Origin: Shewanella baltica
GTDB taxonomy: Bacteria; Pseudomonadota; Gammaproteobacteria; Enterobacterales; Shewanellaceae
DNA length: 64,000 nt
Direction: 5' to 3'
Assembly (NCBI RefSeq): GCF_900456975.1
Contig: NZ_UGYM01000002.1
Coordinates: 1 to 64,000 of the forward strand
Position 1 is the first letter of the stretch. The number at the start of each line of letters is the position of its first letter. Shown in pieces: positions 39,328 through 47,812 of the stretch. Made by a program: the position numbers and the translations under genes. The notes beneath the pieces are model-generated. The model made no database searches and was not told the origin of the DNA. It was given only the letters and a program-made list of their open reading frames with translations.

Positions 39328-40560
39328 TTATTCAAACTTCTTTTTCCTATCATGGCGGTAATTTTTAGTTGAGTAAGTTGGTGTGAGAACACTCGATACT
39401 GAGCGTTCAATTGACTCACGTAATCCTCCAAAGAGCTGAACTTCATTAGAGTATTTTAGGTAGTCCATAATGCCATCGCAGGTGGACTCAATAATTTCTT
39501 TTGCCTTTCTGATCCTAAACCGTTCACCTTCAGCCAATTTCAGCAAATGTGACTCATCAGGAAAAGCCTTACTATTCGACAGTTTGAGCGCCATTTTGTT
39601 ATCGATAGCGTCATAAATAAGAGTGTGGGTGATATCAAACGGTGGCGATACAAAAATATGGGACATGTCAGAGGTATATTGCAGCGCAAAGTTCTTCAAA
39701 TGCGCATCACCATTACCAATTAAGCAGTTAAATACAATGTACTGATATATTTTCTCAACTTCCGCTTGGCTGTTGGTATACAAGTGTGTCGCCTTGAGCA
39801 GAGTTTCATAGCTACTACTGTATTTAGCGTCTGGGTCATTGGACTTCTTCAGTAAGGTGGTGAAATCCTCATAACCTAGCTTTGTGCCATCATCTGCCCT
39901 ATCAAAGCGCTCGATCACAAATGTCTCTAAACTTTCTGATAGGTAGGTTCTAGGTGGCTCAAGTCCGCAATGGCGCGCAGCTTCCATACAAACAAACTCG
40001 TTAACCGTTAATAGCGGAAACTCGGCGTCGAATGATTTAACAATTAAATCTTTTTGCTCAATGGTTCGACTGGTTTTAATCGTGCCAGCACTCGGGATGC
40101 TAACCTTCGGCTGTACACCTGCGAGTGAGTTTCTGAGGTAATACTTTTCTAATAATTGAGGAAACAGCGGTTCTGCGCTGTTGTATGACAAGATATCACT
40201 AAGCGAAACGGACTCAGTCTCAGGCAAGGCTAGCTCACTTTGATAAGAAAGCATGCCAACGCTATGTTCGCCTTGCAGTGCAAGTAAATACATGTCGTTT
40301 ACTTTTGCATATCGCGCTAGTTTCTCTGCGATGAAACGGCGGTTAAAGCCTTCAGGTAGGTTTTGCGCAAATATTGGATGCAATGCGCCAGAAGAATAAC
40401 CATCCATACCTTTCTGGGTCATGGTAAGTGATACGTAATGTTTATCTTGCGTAGGCTGATAATGATGCACTGAGCCATGGGTTAAAACACCTAGCTCTGT
40501 ATTGTCGGAACAAACCGTGATGTTGTTGATTTTATTGGGTAAGCTTGATTCAGAGGCCAT
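39328..40560 (-). CDS. hipA: HipA-family serine/threonine kinase toxin
   Basis: 410 aa, full length. HipA phosphorylates glutamyl-tRNA synthetase in E. coli and causes persistence. Seen: N-terminal HipA_N-like domain; GVQPKVSIPSAG (ATP loop); IVKSFDAEFPLLTVNEFVCM; FVIERFDR; catalytic GNGDAHLKNF; PPFDITHTLIYD for metal binding. All catalytic positions are in place, so the kinase should be active. Its ATG overlaps the hipB stop (TAATG). Confidence 0.9.
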   Translation of the reverse strand: MASESSLPNKINNITVCSDNTELGVLTHGSVHHYQPTQDKHYVSLTMTQKGMDGYSSGALHPIFAQNLPEGFNRRFIAEKLARYAKVNDMYLLALQGEHSVGMLSYQSELALPETESVSLSDILSYNSAEPLFPQLLEKYYLRNSLAGVQPKVSIPSAGTIKTSRTIEQKDLIVKSFDAEFPLLTVNEFVCMEAARHCGLEPPRTYLSESLETFVIERFDRADDGTKLGYEDFTTLLKKSNDPDAKYSSSYETLLKATHLYTNSQAEVEKIYQYIVFNCLIGNGDAHLKNFALQYTSDMSHIFVSPPFDITHTLIYDAIDNKMALKLSNSKAFPDESHLLKLAEGERFRIRKAKEIIESTCDGIMDYLKYSNEVQLFGGLRESIERSVSSVLTPTYSTKNYRHDRKKKFE

Positions 40561-40817
40561 TATTTATCCTCCGAAAACAAACTATCAATTTCATCCCAAT
40601 CTGGCAGTTTGTGTTGCTTTGGTATCACGTCAAACTGCAAACCAACGGCATCAAGCAAGCGTTCAAAGATATCGAACGAGCCAGTGAAGTGGCCATTTTC
40701 AATCTCAGAAATAGTCGTTTTATTGATACCAGTGAGTTCAGCTAAACGCTGCTGTGTATAACCTAGCGACTTTCTACTCCCACTTACTGCGTTACCAATC
40801 TCTTGTCTATCTGACAT
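40560..40817 (-). CDS. hipB: HipB-family antitoxin, XRE repressor
   Basis: 85 aa. Helix-turn-helix: SRKSLGYTQQRLAELTGINKTTISEIENG at about 14-42. It precedes and overlaps hipA, the standard order, binds HipA and represses the operon. GGTGG lies 7 nt before the ATG. Two identical palindromes immediately upstream are its probable operators. Confidence 0.9.
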   Translation of the reverse strand: MSDRQEIGNAVSGSRKSLGYTQQRLAELTGINKTTISEIENGHFTGSFDIFERLLDAVGLQFDVIPKQHKLPDWDEIDSLFSEDK

Positions 40818-40833
40818 ATATCCACCAGCAAAA

Positions 40834-40851
40834 GTTAGCTATATGGCTAAC
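40834..40851. promoter_or_regulatory. hipBA operator O1
   Basis: GTTAGCTATATGGCTAAC: perfect 6-bp arms (GTTAGC/GCTAAC) around 6 bases, 17 bp before hipB. Exact copy of the site at 40873-40890. On the minus strand TATGAT lies between the two and could be the -10 element. Confidence 0.75.
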
Positions 40852-40872
40852 ATCATAGTGTGAAAAGTAAAT

Positions 40873-40890
40873 GTTAGCTATATGGCTAAC
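40873..40890. promoter_or_regulatory. hipBA operator O2
   Basis: Same 18-mer, with the palindrome extended to 24 bp (AATGTTAGC / GCTAACATT). Centre-to-centre spacing to O1 is 39 bp, nearly four helical turns, so two HipB dimers would bind on one face. Confidence 0.75.
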
Positions 40891-40948
40891 ATTCTTCGTA
40901 TAGAATAAGGCGATTAACCCAGAAGAATAACTGTGTTAGGCATTCCGC

Positions 40949-41668
40949 TCATACAACCAACAACTGGGAGTTCTCCCTCAGCCACTCTTTGCATTCTACG
41001 TAATCAGGCATTATCCGTTCTACTTCTTTCCAAAATAGTGGGGAGTGGTCTAGTTGCTTTAGATGGCATAATTCATGGACAACCACGTAGTCGACGATGC
41101 GGTTAGGAGCCATAACAATAATCCAGTTAAAATCTAAATCACCTTTAGGATTGCAGCTACCCCAACGGCTTTTAAAGGTTTTGATATTGACTGATTTAGG
41201 CGCGACTCCCATTACTTTTACATAACGGCGCACCTTTTCCTTAAGCTTGAGCAATGCATTGCGTTTATACCAGCCTATGAGTGCTTCTCTCACTAAATTT
41301 GAACGGGCGGAACCTTCGGGAACAGTAACGACTAACCGTCCTTGCACCAGCTTTACTGGCTCAAAACTGCCTGCATGTACTTTTAAACGATAATTTCGGC
41401 CAAGGTATGACATTGCCTCACCAGAGACAAACTGCTTTTCTGATGAGGTAGTGAGTACCTTGTGCAGGGCAATCTTATCGATAATCCATTGGTGTTTTTC
41501 TTGTAATATTCGCTCGATTCGTTCTATCGGTAATGCCTTGGGCACGACCACGCTAACCATGCCTTCTTCAACTTTAATGGAGGCAGTTTTGGCTCTCGTG
41601 GTTCGGGTAATGCGTGCTTGATACCCTTTAGCTTGAATGAATTCGGCTTGTTTCATGCTGGTGGTCAT
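40949..41668 (-). CDS. YgjP-type zinc metallopeptidase (DUF45/M48-like)
   Basis: 239 aa. Seen: FKSRWGSCNPKGDLDFNWIIVMAP and the zinc motif VVHELCHLKQLDHSPLFW (HExxH with a third His), the WLM/YgjP signature. Its ATG overlaps the hsdR stop (ATGA), so it is translated with the restriction subunit. Genes of this family are often found next to type I restriction loci; its role there is unknown. No signal peptide. Confidence 0.85.
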   Translation of the reverse strand: MTTSMKQAEFIQAKGYQARITRTTRAKTASIKVEEGMVSVVVPKALPIERIERILQEKHQWIIDKIALHKVLTTSSEKQFVSGEAMSYLGRNYRLKVHAGSFEPVKLVQGRLVVTVPEGSARSNLVREALIGWYKRNALLKLKEKVRRYVKVMGVAPKSVNIKTFKSRWGSCNPKGDLDFNWIIVMAPNRIVDYVVVHELCHLKQLDHSPLFWKEVERIMPDYVECKEWLRENSQLLVV

Positions 41669-44600
41669 TGCTTATTAAACTTGTGTTTTGCCAATTCCAT
41701 AAATCTATCTTGCAGGTTGGAGATCAATTCTACGTTGCTAAATGATGCATCAATAACGGCGCGTTTTATCTCTTTTTTCAACCGTTTTATCTCATCTCCC
41801 TTGTTGAAAAAGTCGACTATTTGAGTCGCTTCATCAAACATGGCAACAAGGTTTTGAGTGATCGTCTTTATCTCAATTAACTGGTGCTCGTCTATGACTT
41901 CAATGTCGCTTGTTTTGGTCACTTCAGCGGTAAGTATGTTGTAAAAGGCATACTCAGTTTCGGAAAGCCCTGCATCTTTAGCGGCTCTACGACGGTCAAT
42001 CTCAATCGTGTCGACCATAGACAATAACAGCTCTAATTGCTGTTCCCATTGCCCTGCGGTCTTCTCGATAATGTCTCTGAGTCTTAAGCTGAGGGATTTG
42101 TAATACTCTGGGTCTTCCTCAAGCTTGACGGTAATATGGTGCTTAATCGCGCTTTCTATTTCAGAAGCTTTAGATTCAGTCGATTTTTCTGGTCGAATAC
42201 TTTCTTTAAAATTTGCGGCCAGTAGGTCAATAGGCGGTATTTTGGGATCAACGCCTGTACTTAAAATATGCTCGTCCACCAGCTTACGGACTTTAGCGCC
42301 AATGTCCTTCATATCCAAACCTGCATCTCGGTACTGGTTTCGTGCAGAATTATGGACTTTACCTAGCAGTTTCATATCCGCTAAAAATGGCGCTGCGGCT
42401 ACATCGGGCAGAATGATGTTCATTTGCTTTGCAAATCGCTTAAATGCCATATCAAACTGTGCTCGAATGGCTTCATCTTTTAGTGCAAGCACATAGCTAT
42501 CAACGTCTTTATTCTTGATATGTCTAAAAAATGAAATGGCGAGAGTATGTGTTGCTTTTAGCTTGGGGATTTCATCTTTGAGGCTTTGATAAGTGCCGTC
42601 GACATCATCACTGCTGAACATTTCCATGGCTTCGATAAGATAGTTCGATAGACCAAAGTAGTCGACTACAAAGCCGCATTCTTTTTTTGCATAGGTGCGG
42701 TTTACTCGAGCGATGGCCTGCATCAGCGTATGGTCTTGTAGCTTACGATCGATATACATCACCTGTGCTATCGGCGCGTCAAACCCCGTCAGTAGCATGT
42801 CTTTCACGATTAAGAATGCGACTGGGTTTTCCGATAACGGCTTAGTAAAATCTTGGATTATCTTCTTTTGCTTTGTCTTGTCGGTATGAACAGCAATATA
42901 GGCTTCATCGTTGTGATCACCTGAGATAATCACTTCACTAGGTGGAGCGTCTAACTCATCTAAGGTCTTTTTAAATAAAGTAGCTGCATGGCGACTACCG
43001 ACCACTATCATGGCTTTAAAACCGTCCGGTTGTATGTGCTTGCGGTAGTGTTCAAGTAAGTCCATGCAAACCCAGCGAATGCGGGCAGGCGCTTCGCGAA
43101 CGGCGCGCTCAACCCCATATTTCTGTTTAATCTCTCGCTGTTCTTCTTTGCTATAGCTGCCAAAATAAGCCTCAAACAGTTTGTCTAATGACTCTCCTGC
43201 AACTTCGGTCTTTACTTGGCGGCCTTCATACAAAATACGAACGGTTGCGCCATCATCCACCGCTTGATTGATCTTGTATTCATCAATATAGCCCCCAAAA
43301 GCTTTATCCATTTTCTGGGTTTTCAGTAGTGGTGTACCTGTAAACCCAATTTTAGGAGCGTTAGGTAGGGCAGCGTTGATGGTCATGGCAAGGCCACCAA
43401 ACTGAGTTCTATGGGCTTCATCGGCAAGTACGATGATTTTGTCACTCGGGTTTAAGTTAGCAAAACCACCGTTTTCATTGTCGGTACTCAGTTCCTTCTC
43501 GAGCTCTAAGAATTTTTGCACCATAGCAGTCACAAGATCAGAACTGTCTTTTTTCAGTAGTGCTTTTAATTCTGTCACTGAGCCAGCGTTATAAATGGTT
43601 TCACCTTGGGCAGCGCGGAAGGTGCTAGATAACTGTTCATCTAACTGAGTACGGTCAGTAATAAATACGAGTTTGTATTGCTTAAGTACCGGATCACGGC
43701 GCATTTTAACGGCAAGCATGACCATGGTCAGCGATTTGCCACTGCCTTGGGTATGCCATACCACGCCCGACTTCTCTTTGCGGTCTTGACCTGTTTTAAG
43801 GCGCTCAATGACTTTATTTACCGCTCTATATTGCTGGTAACGTGCAACCTTCTTGATAAGCTTGCCTTCAACTGGCTCAAATAAAATGAAGTTTTGCAGG
43901 ATATCGAGGAAGCTAGCAGGGCTAAACATGCCTGCAATCAGCCTTTGCTGTGCGGTCACCGCAGTGATTGCATCGTAGTTTGAGCTGGTGGCGGTATAAA
44001 GTGCAGAGTTATCGTTAACCTGCATATCGTTGAGGCTGCTACGGCTAAAAGCCTGAGATAAATTCTGTTCGCTTAACGTGTCATCGGTAAAGGGATAGGC
44101 ATCTTTCCAATCGGCATAGTGGGATGCATTGGAACTAATTGTGCCCACTTTGGCTTGATCGCGGCAGGTCGATACCATCAGTTGGTTGTACCAAAAAAGC
44201 CGCTGTGCGCCTTCATCATCGACGCTATTGCGCAGGTTTGCATATCTGCGTAATTGGTTAATTCCTTCGCTCATCGGCGCTGAAATGTAGGGTGATTTGC
44301 ATTCGATGACCGCGAGTGGCAAGCCGTTAATAAAGCAAACAATATCAGGGATAATACTTTGGTTTACGCCTTCCACTTTAAACTGTGAAGTACAGATAAA
44401 CTCATTGGCCTCAAGGTTATCAAAATCAATCAATTTTACCGTTTGGCCTTTACGCCCTTTACCAACGTCTTGCTCTACCGAAAGGTAATTTACTAAGGTT
44501 TGATAGATGGCCTGATTGTATTCCATCAAGCCGACAAAGTTTGGATGGGTGATATCACGGCAAACCTTGCGCAGGTTTTCATCGTTAATCCAAGGGTTAA

Positions 44601-44766
44601 TTCTTTTAATGGCGGCTTCGAGCCGTCCCACCAGCACGACATCCCGTAGATAGGGTCTTTCATGGTATTCAGGCGTGAGTTTAGTCCCCGCCACGTACTG
44701 CCAACCTAATAGCGATAATTGCGCAATAGCGGGTAACTCGACCTTATGTAGCTCATCCTGATCCAT
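41665..44766 (-). CDS. hsdR: Type I restriction enzyme, R subunit
   Basis: Motor and nuclease subunit; with HsdM2S translocates and cuts unmodified DNA. 1033 aa, full length. Seen: N-terminal nuclease core IPDIVCFINGLPLAVIECKSP (positions about 137-157), Walker A TQGSGKSLTMVML, DEAHRTQFGG, FTGTPLL, and late helicase motifs LTGFDAPIAQVMYID and QAIARVNRTY, then a C-terminal HsdM-docking region. AGGGA precedes the ATG. Separated from hsdM-hsdS by about 3 kb of other genes, so probably transcribed on its own with the peptidase gene. Confidence 0.95.
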   Translation of the reverse strand: MDQDELHKVELPAIAQLSLLGWQYVAGTKLTPEYHERPYLRDVVLVGRLEAAIKRINPWINDENLRKVCRDITHPNFVGLMEYNQAIYQTLVNYLSVEQDVGKGRKGQTVKLIDFDNLEANEFICTSQFKVEGVNQSIIPDIVCFINGLPLAVIECKSPYISAPMSEGINQLRRYANLRNSVDDEGAQRLFWYNQLMVSTCRDQAKVGTISSNASHYADWKDAYPFTDDTLSEQNLSQAFSRSSLNDMQVNDNSALYTATSSNYDAITAVTAQQRLIAGMFSPASFLDILQNFILFEPVEGKLIKKVARYQQYRAVNKVIERLKTGQDRKEKSGVVWHTQGSGKSLTMVMLAVKMRRDPVLKQYKLVFITDRTQLDEQLSSTFRAAQGETIYNAGSVTELKALLKKDSSDLVTAMVQKFLELEKELSTDNENGGFANLNPSDKIIVLADEAHRTQFGGLAMTINAALPNAPKIGFTGTPLLKTQKMDKAFGGYIDEYKINQAVDDGATVRILYEGRQVKTEVAGESLDKLFEAYFGSYSKEEQREIKQKYGVERAVREAPARIRWVCMDLLEHYRKHIQPDGFKAMIVVGSRHAATLFKKTLDELDAPPSEVIISGDHNDEAYIAVHTDKTKQKKIIQDFTKPLSENPVAFLIVKDMLLTGFDAPIAQVMYIDRKLQDHTLMQAIARVNRTYAKKECGFVVDYFGLSNYLIEAMEMFSSDDVDGTYQSLKDEIPKLKATHTLAISFFRHIKNKDVDSYVLALKDEAIRAQFDMAFKRFAKQMNIILPDVAAAPFLADMKLLGKVHNSARNQYRDAGLDMKDIGAKVRKLVDEHILSTGVDPKIPPIDLLAANFKESIRPEKSTESKASEIESAIKHHITVKLEEDPEYYKSLSLRLRDIIEKTAGQWEQQLELLLSMVDTIEIDRRRAAKDAGLSETEYAFYNILTAEVTKTSDIEVIDEHQLIEIKTITQNLVAMFDEATQIVDFFNKGDEIKRLKKEIKRAVIDASFSNVELISNLQDRFMELAKHKFNKQ

Positions 44767-45025
44767 ATCTATCCCTTTACCAGATGATTAACGACATCTT
44801 TTGTATCTGATTTTTATACGATTGATTTTTATGCAATCTAACAGGCTCTTATATTACAGAGGCATGGCACGAATAGCAGCTAACAATATCAATGGAATAC
44901 GGGGCTAATTCAAAAATATACCAATTTGGACGATTTCCCCCCCACTGCAAGCCCAAAAAGCTCAGGCACAATCTCTCTCGTTGGTAGGGGCTCCTGCCAA
45001 CGTAACCCTAAATTGGAGAAATAAC

Positions 45026-45184
45026 ATGAGCAATAAAACACCAATGACCCCGCAAGCAGCCGCGCGTATTCAAAGCTCAACTGCAAATCAAAACGGGGGT
45101 ACTGTAGCTAAGGGTAGTTTTGCTGCAAAAGCGCAGAGTGCGGCGGCAAAGAATTCTGGTAATGGTAAACAGGGAGGTAAGTAA
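45026..45184 (+). CDS. SMP-like small protein, 52 aa
   Basis: ATG at 45026 with GGAGA 7 nt upstream. MTPQAAARIQSSTA and GSFAAKAQSAAAKN resemble the short seed-maturation-protein (SMP) repeat found in small bacterial proteins. Role unknown. It pairs with the next gene 2 nt downstream and is transcribed divergently from hsdR, against the direction of all surrounding island genes. Confidence 0.65.
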   Translation: MSNKTPMTPQAAARIQSSTANQNGGTVAKGSFAAKAQSAAAKNSGNGKQGGK

Positions 45185-45186
45185 TT

Positions 45187-45309
45187 ATGTCTCAACATGA
45201 TGACGATAATCATAGCAACCAGCTTAATCCCAACAATGACGCTTACTGGCAGAGTCGCGGTGAAGATGAGCGTCCAGACGATTGGCAAGAACAACTTGAT
45301 GATGAATGA
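45187..45309 (+). CDS. Very small acidic protein, 40 aa
   Basis: ATG at 45187, GGGAGG 8 nt before it, stop at 45307-45309. Translation begins MSQHDDDNHSNQLNPNNDAY and continues WQSRGEDERPDDWQEQLDDE. The SNQLNPNNDAYWxSRG core is recurrent in small partners of SMP-like proteins, as far as I recall. Too short for routine ORF calling; the strong ribosome site and tight coupling make it likely to be real. Confidence 0.6.
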   Translation: MSQHDDDNHSNQLNPNNDAYWQSRGEDERPDDWQEQLDDE

Positions 45310-45398
45310 AAGGAACAAGTTGTTGGCGCTAAATCACCACTAAAGTTAACGGCGTTACAGCGTTCAACCAAAAGATGGTGTCTCCAGCGGTAATAGGT

Positions 45399-45427
45399 AA
45401 AAGGCCATGGTGATGAAATGGCCTTTT
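45399..45427. terminator. Bidirectional terminator
   Basis: AAAAGGCCAT (45399-45408) pairs with ATGGCCTTTT (45418-45427), followed by ATTTTTT on the plus strand. Ends the small plus-strand pair; on the minus strand it starts inside the stop codon of the 397-aa gene. Confidence 0.8.
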
Positions 45428-46619
45428 ATTTTTTGATAAGCGCTGAATGATAGTGTTTAAAGTATGTCGGGTAGTAAGCAAGCACACTCTTTATTATCGG
45501 AATAACTCGTTTATCTGGTTGTAATGCTAAAAAATCATCTACAGCTCTAGCAATACGAAAATAGTCAATGATTGGCTCAGGGTTATAGTCGCCTAGCTTT
45601 TTTACTAAAGCTTCAATAAAAAGTCTCATCTTTTCATTTGATGGCATGTTGATGCCTTTTCGCCAATCTTTGAGCCGATTGTATTGTCGGTCGTTGAGCA
45701 GTTCATCACTTTCTCCCGAATCTTCTATATAAATAAAGGTGGCGATTTCGCGCCAGCCTAAAACCGTGCCATGATCAGCTAACCGCTGTTTTATTGCCTC
45801 CAGCATGGCACTGAAACAGGTATAGGCATAGCTGTTATGCGAGTAAACATCTAAAGTTGTTGAAAAAATTCCTTTGCAATCATCAGGTTTAATATTTCCA
45901 TAGTGCCTGTTTTCATATAGAGCAATGCCTATTTCAAAGTGGGCAATTGCACTAAGATAAAAGTCAAATATCAGGTGATAAACTGCTCCTATGAGTAATG
46001 TTGCATTTTCATCTTGTTGATACTTGGGGTTGTCGGGTGAGGCTGCGAATTCGCTATAAATATTGAGTGTTTCAACCGAAACTAAGCTTTGGTGTTGCCA
46101 TGTAGTTTGCTGGGCTTGCCAAATGGCATTGCTATCGTCCTTGTCTATTTTCCCTTGTTTAATCTGTTGCTTTATTGCTTTCATCATACGGTAATCGGCA
46201 TCTGCCCGTAACTGTAGAAAATCAAGCAAGGTATTCAGTTCTGTATCATAGGTTGATTGTTTAAAACCATTCACCAAAGGCCACCAAACACAAGCATTTG
46301 AGCTTACTTTACTGGCTTTGATTGTTTTTAAAAGCAACGAGAATGATTGAAGTTTTTGATATGGTATCGGTAATTTTTGAGCCCAAGAAGTGAGCTTGTT
46401 AATGCTGGGTTTTGCTATGCCTTCAGTAGCCAAATTTGAACGTGAGCTTCTGCCAATGTTTAAAAGTATGCCGCTTTGTTTTTCAATGAATGGGATTACT
46501 TTTATAAAGTTATTGGGTAGCTGAAGTAACTCTGTAACGGTACTTGGCGCAGGTAGAAACACACTCTCAAACTTTATGGATTTAAGCACATACTTACCAT
46601 CCTTGTTTGGCTTAAACAT
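45426..46619 (-). CDS. Hypothetical protein between hsdR and hsdS, 397 aa
   Basis: Not recognised. Strong ribosome site (AAAGGAAG) before the ATG. Soluble and mostly helical in look; a basic segment near the C-terminus (LLNDRQYNRLKDWRKGINMP) followed by RLFIEALVKKLGDYN may be a small DNA-binding or regulatory helix pair. It lies inside the restriction cluster, 114 bp after the Fic gene on the same strand, so a defence-related role is a guess from position only. Confidence 0.65.
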   Translation of the reverse strand: MFKPNKDGKYVLKSIKFESVFLPAPSTVTELLQLPNNFIKVIPFIEKQSGILLNIGRSSRSNLATEGIAKPSINKLTSWAQKLPIPYQKLQSFSLLLKTIKASKVSSNACVWWPLVNGFKQSTYDTELNTLLDFLQLRADADYRMMKAIKQQIKQGKIDKDDSNAIWQAQQTTWQHQSLVSVETLNIYSEFAASPDNPKYQQDENATLLIGAVYHLIFDFYLSAIAHFEIGIALYENRHYGNIKPDDCKGIFSTTLDVYSHNSYAYTCFSAMLEAIKQRLADHGTVLGWREIATFIYIEDSGESDELLNDRQYNRLKDWRKGINMPSNEKMRLFIEALVKKLGDYNPEPIIDYFRIARAVDDFLALQPDKRVIPIIKSVLAYYPTYFKHYHSALIKK

Positions 46620-46733
46620 ACTCTTCCTTTAGCTTATTACGGGTTATACGAGCGGTTTATGCCCAAGGTGAATGAGCAAGGTTACTTGATGATACCGTCA
46701 CCTGTGATAGGGATAAATATGAACTAGATAGGC

Positions 46734-47726
46734 TTACTCTTTCAATAAAATAAAGTGTTCAATCAAGCGGATCATCAGTTCTTTTTGGTCTGGCAAACTT
46801 TCGGCCACCAGCAAAGCTAAAGCCACTAAGGTTGTATCATTAATTTGCTCGCTCACGGGTTTAGCTAACAGATGCTGATTTTGCTGTAAGTACCACAAAA
46901 AGAGAAATGAACCTGTGCGCTTATTACCATCGGCAAAGGGATGATTTTTGATGATGAAATACAATAGATGGGCGGCGCGGCTAGCCACATTCGGGTAAAA
47001 CCATTCGTCACCAAACCCTTGTTCAATGGTCGCAATGCTGGAAGCTAAGCCATTACCCCGTAGTTGAGCAAACAAGTCAGTCGCTTCACCTTTTGCTATC
47101 AGATTAGTTTTTAAGGCTGCAATCGCAGTTAATACCTCATCAAGCGCCAAAGGCTGCATGTGTTGCTGTTTATGAGTGATTTCCGTTAGGCTTTGCTCAT
47201 CATACCCTTGTAGCAGTGACCAAGAGCGGGCGTACTCGGCAATCACGTTCACAACCGCTTGGCCGTCTGGATTGATCAAGGCTTGGTTGGTTAAGGTTTT
47301 TGAAAGGAGCGCTAATGCTTGGTTAAACTCAATACCACGTTGTACAAGGCGTTGCTGGTTTAGGGTGTAACCTTGGAGTAAATGCTGCTTTAAGGTATTG
47401 GTTGCCCATTGGCGGAACTGCACGCCGCGTTTAGACTTTACCCGATAGCCAACAGAAATAATCACATCAAGGTTAAAGTATTGAGTTTGATAGGTTTTAC
47501 CATCATCCGCAGTACGTGCAAATATTGCACATACTGAATCCCGCTCAAGTTCGCCCTCTTTAAAGACGTTGTTGATGTGCTTAGTGATCACCGAACGCTC
47601 ACGGTCGAACAATACACAAATTTCCGCTTGGGTTAACCAAACCGTCTCGGTATCGACAGCCACAGTCAGCTGTAGCTGACCATCTTGACTGATAAAAATA
47701 TCATGTTGTGATAGTTGGTGATCCAC
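46734..47726 (-). CDS. RhuM-Fic fusion protein (virulence RhuM domain plus Fic/Doc)
   Basis: 330 aa. GTG start with AGAGGA upstream. Seen: N-terminal RhuM domain (VWLTQAEICVLFDRERSVITKHINNVF, then FNLDVIISVGYRVKSKRGVQFRQWA) and a C-terminal Fic domain with the complete active site HPFADGNKRTGSFLFLW near residue 254. Fic domains usually transfer AMP or phosphate to proteins; the catalytic His and the nucleotide-binding Gly/Arg are intact. No (S/T)xxxE(G/N) inhibitory motif was seen with certainty. It sits 87 bp after hsdS on the same strand, a location seen repeatedly for RhuM/Fic genes in restriction loci. Confidence 0.9.
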   Translation of the reverse strand: MDHQLSQHDIFISQDGQLQLTVAVDTETVWLTQAEICVLFDRERSVITKHINNVFKEGELERDSVCAIFARTADDGKTYQTQYFNLDVIISVGYRVKSKRGVQFRQWATNTLKQHLLQGYTLNQQRLVQRGIEFNQALALLSKTLTNQALINPDGQAVVNVIAEYARSWSLLQGYDEQSLTEITHKQQHMQPLALDEVLTAIAALKTNLIAKGEATDLFAQLRGNGLASSIATIEQGFGDEWFYPNVASRAAHLLYFIIKNHPFADGNKRTGSFLFLWYLQQNQHLLAKPVSEQINDTTLVALALLVAESLPDQKELMIRLIEHFILLKE

Positions 47727-47812
47727 TGTTTATCCTCTTAACTCAAGGGGCTGTACTGCGCTTATGCTGTGTATCTTTGCTGTAGCGGTCAATGCTTTGC
47801 CGTTCCTAGGGA

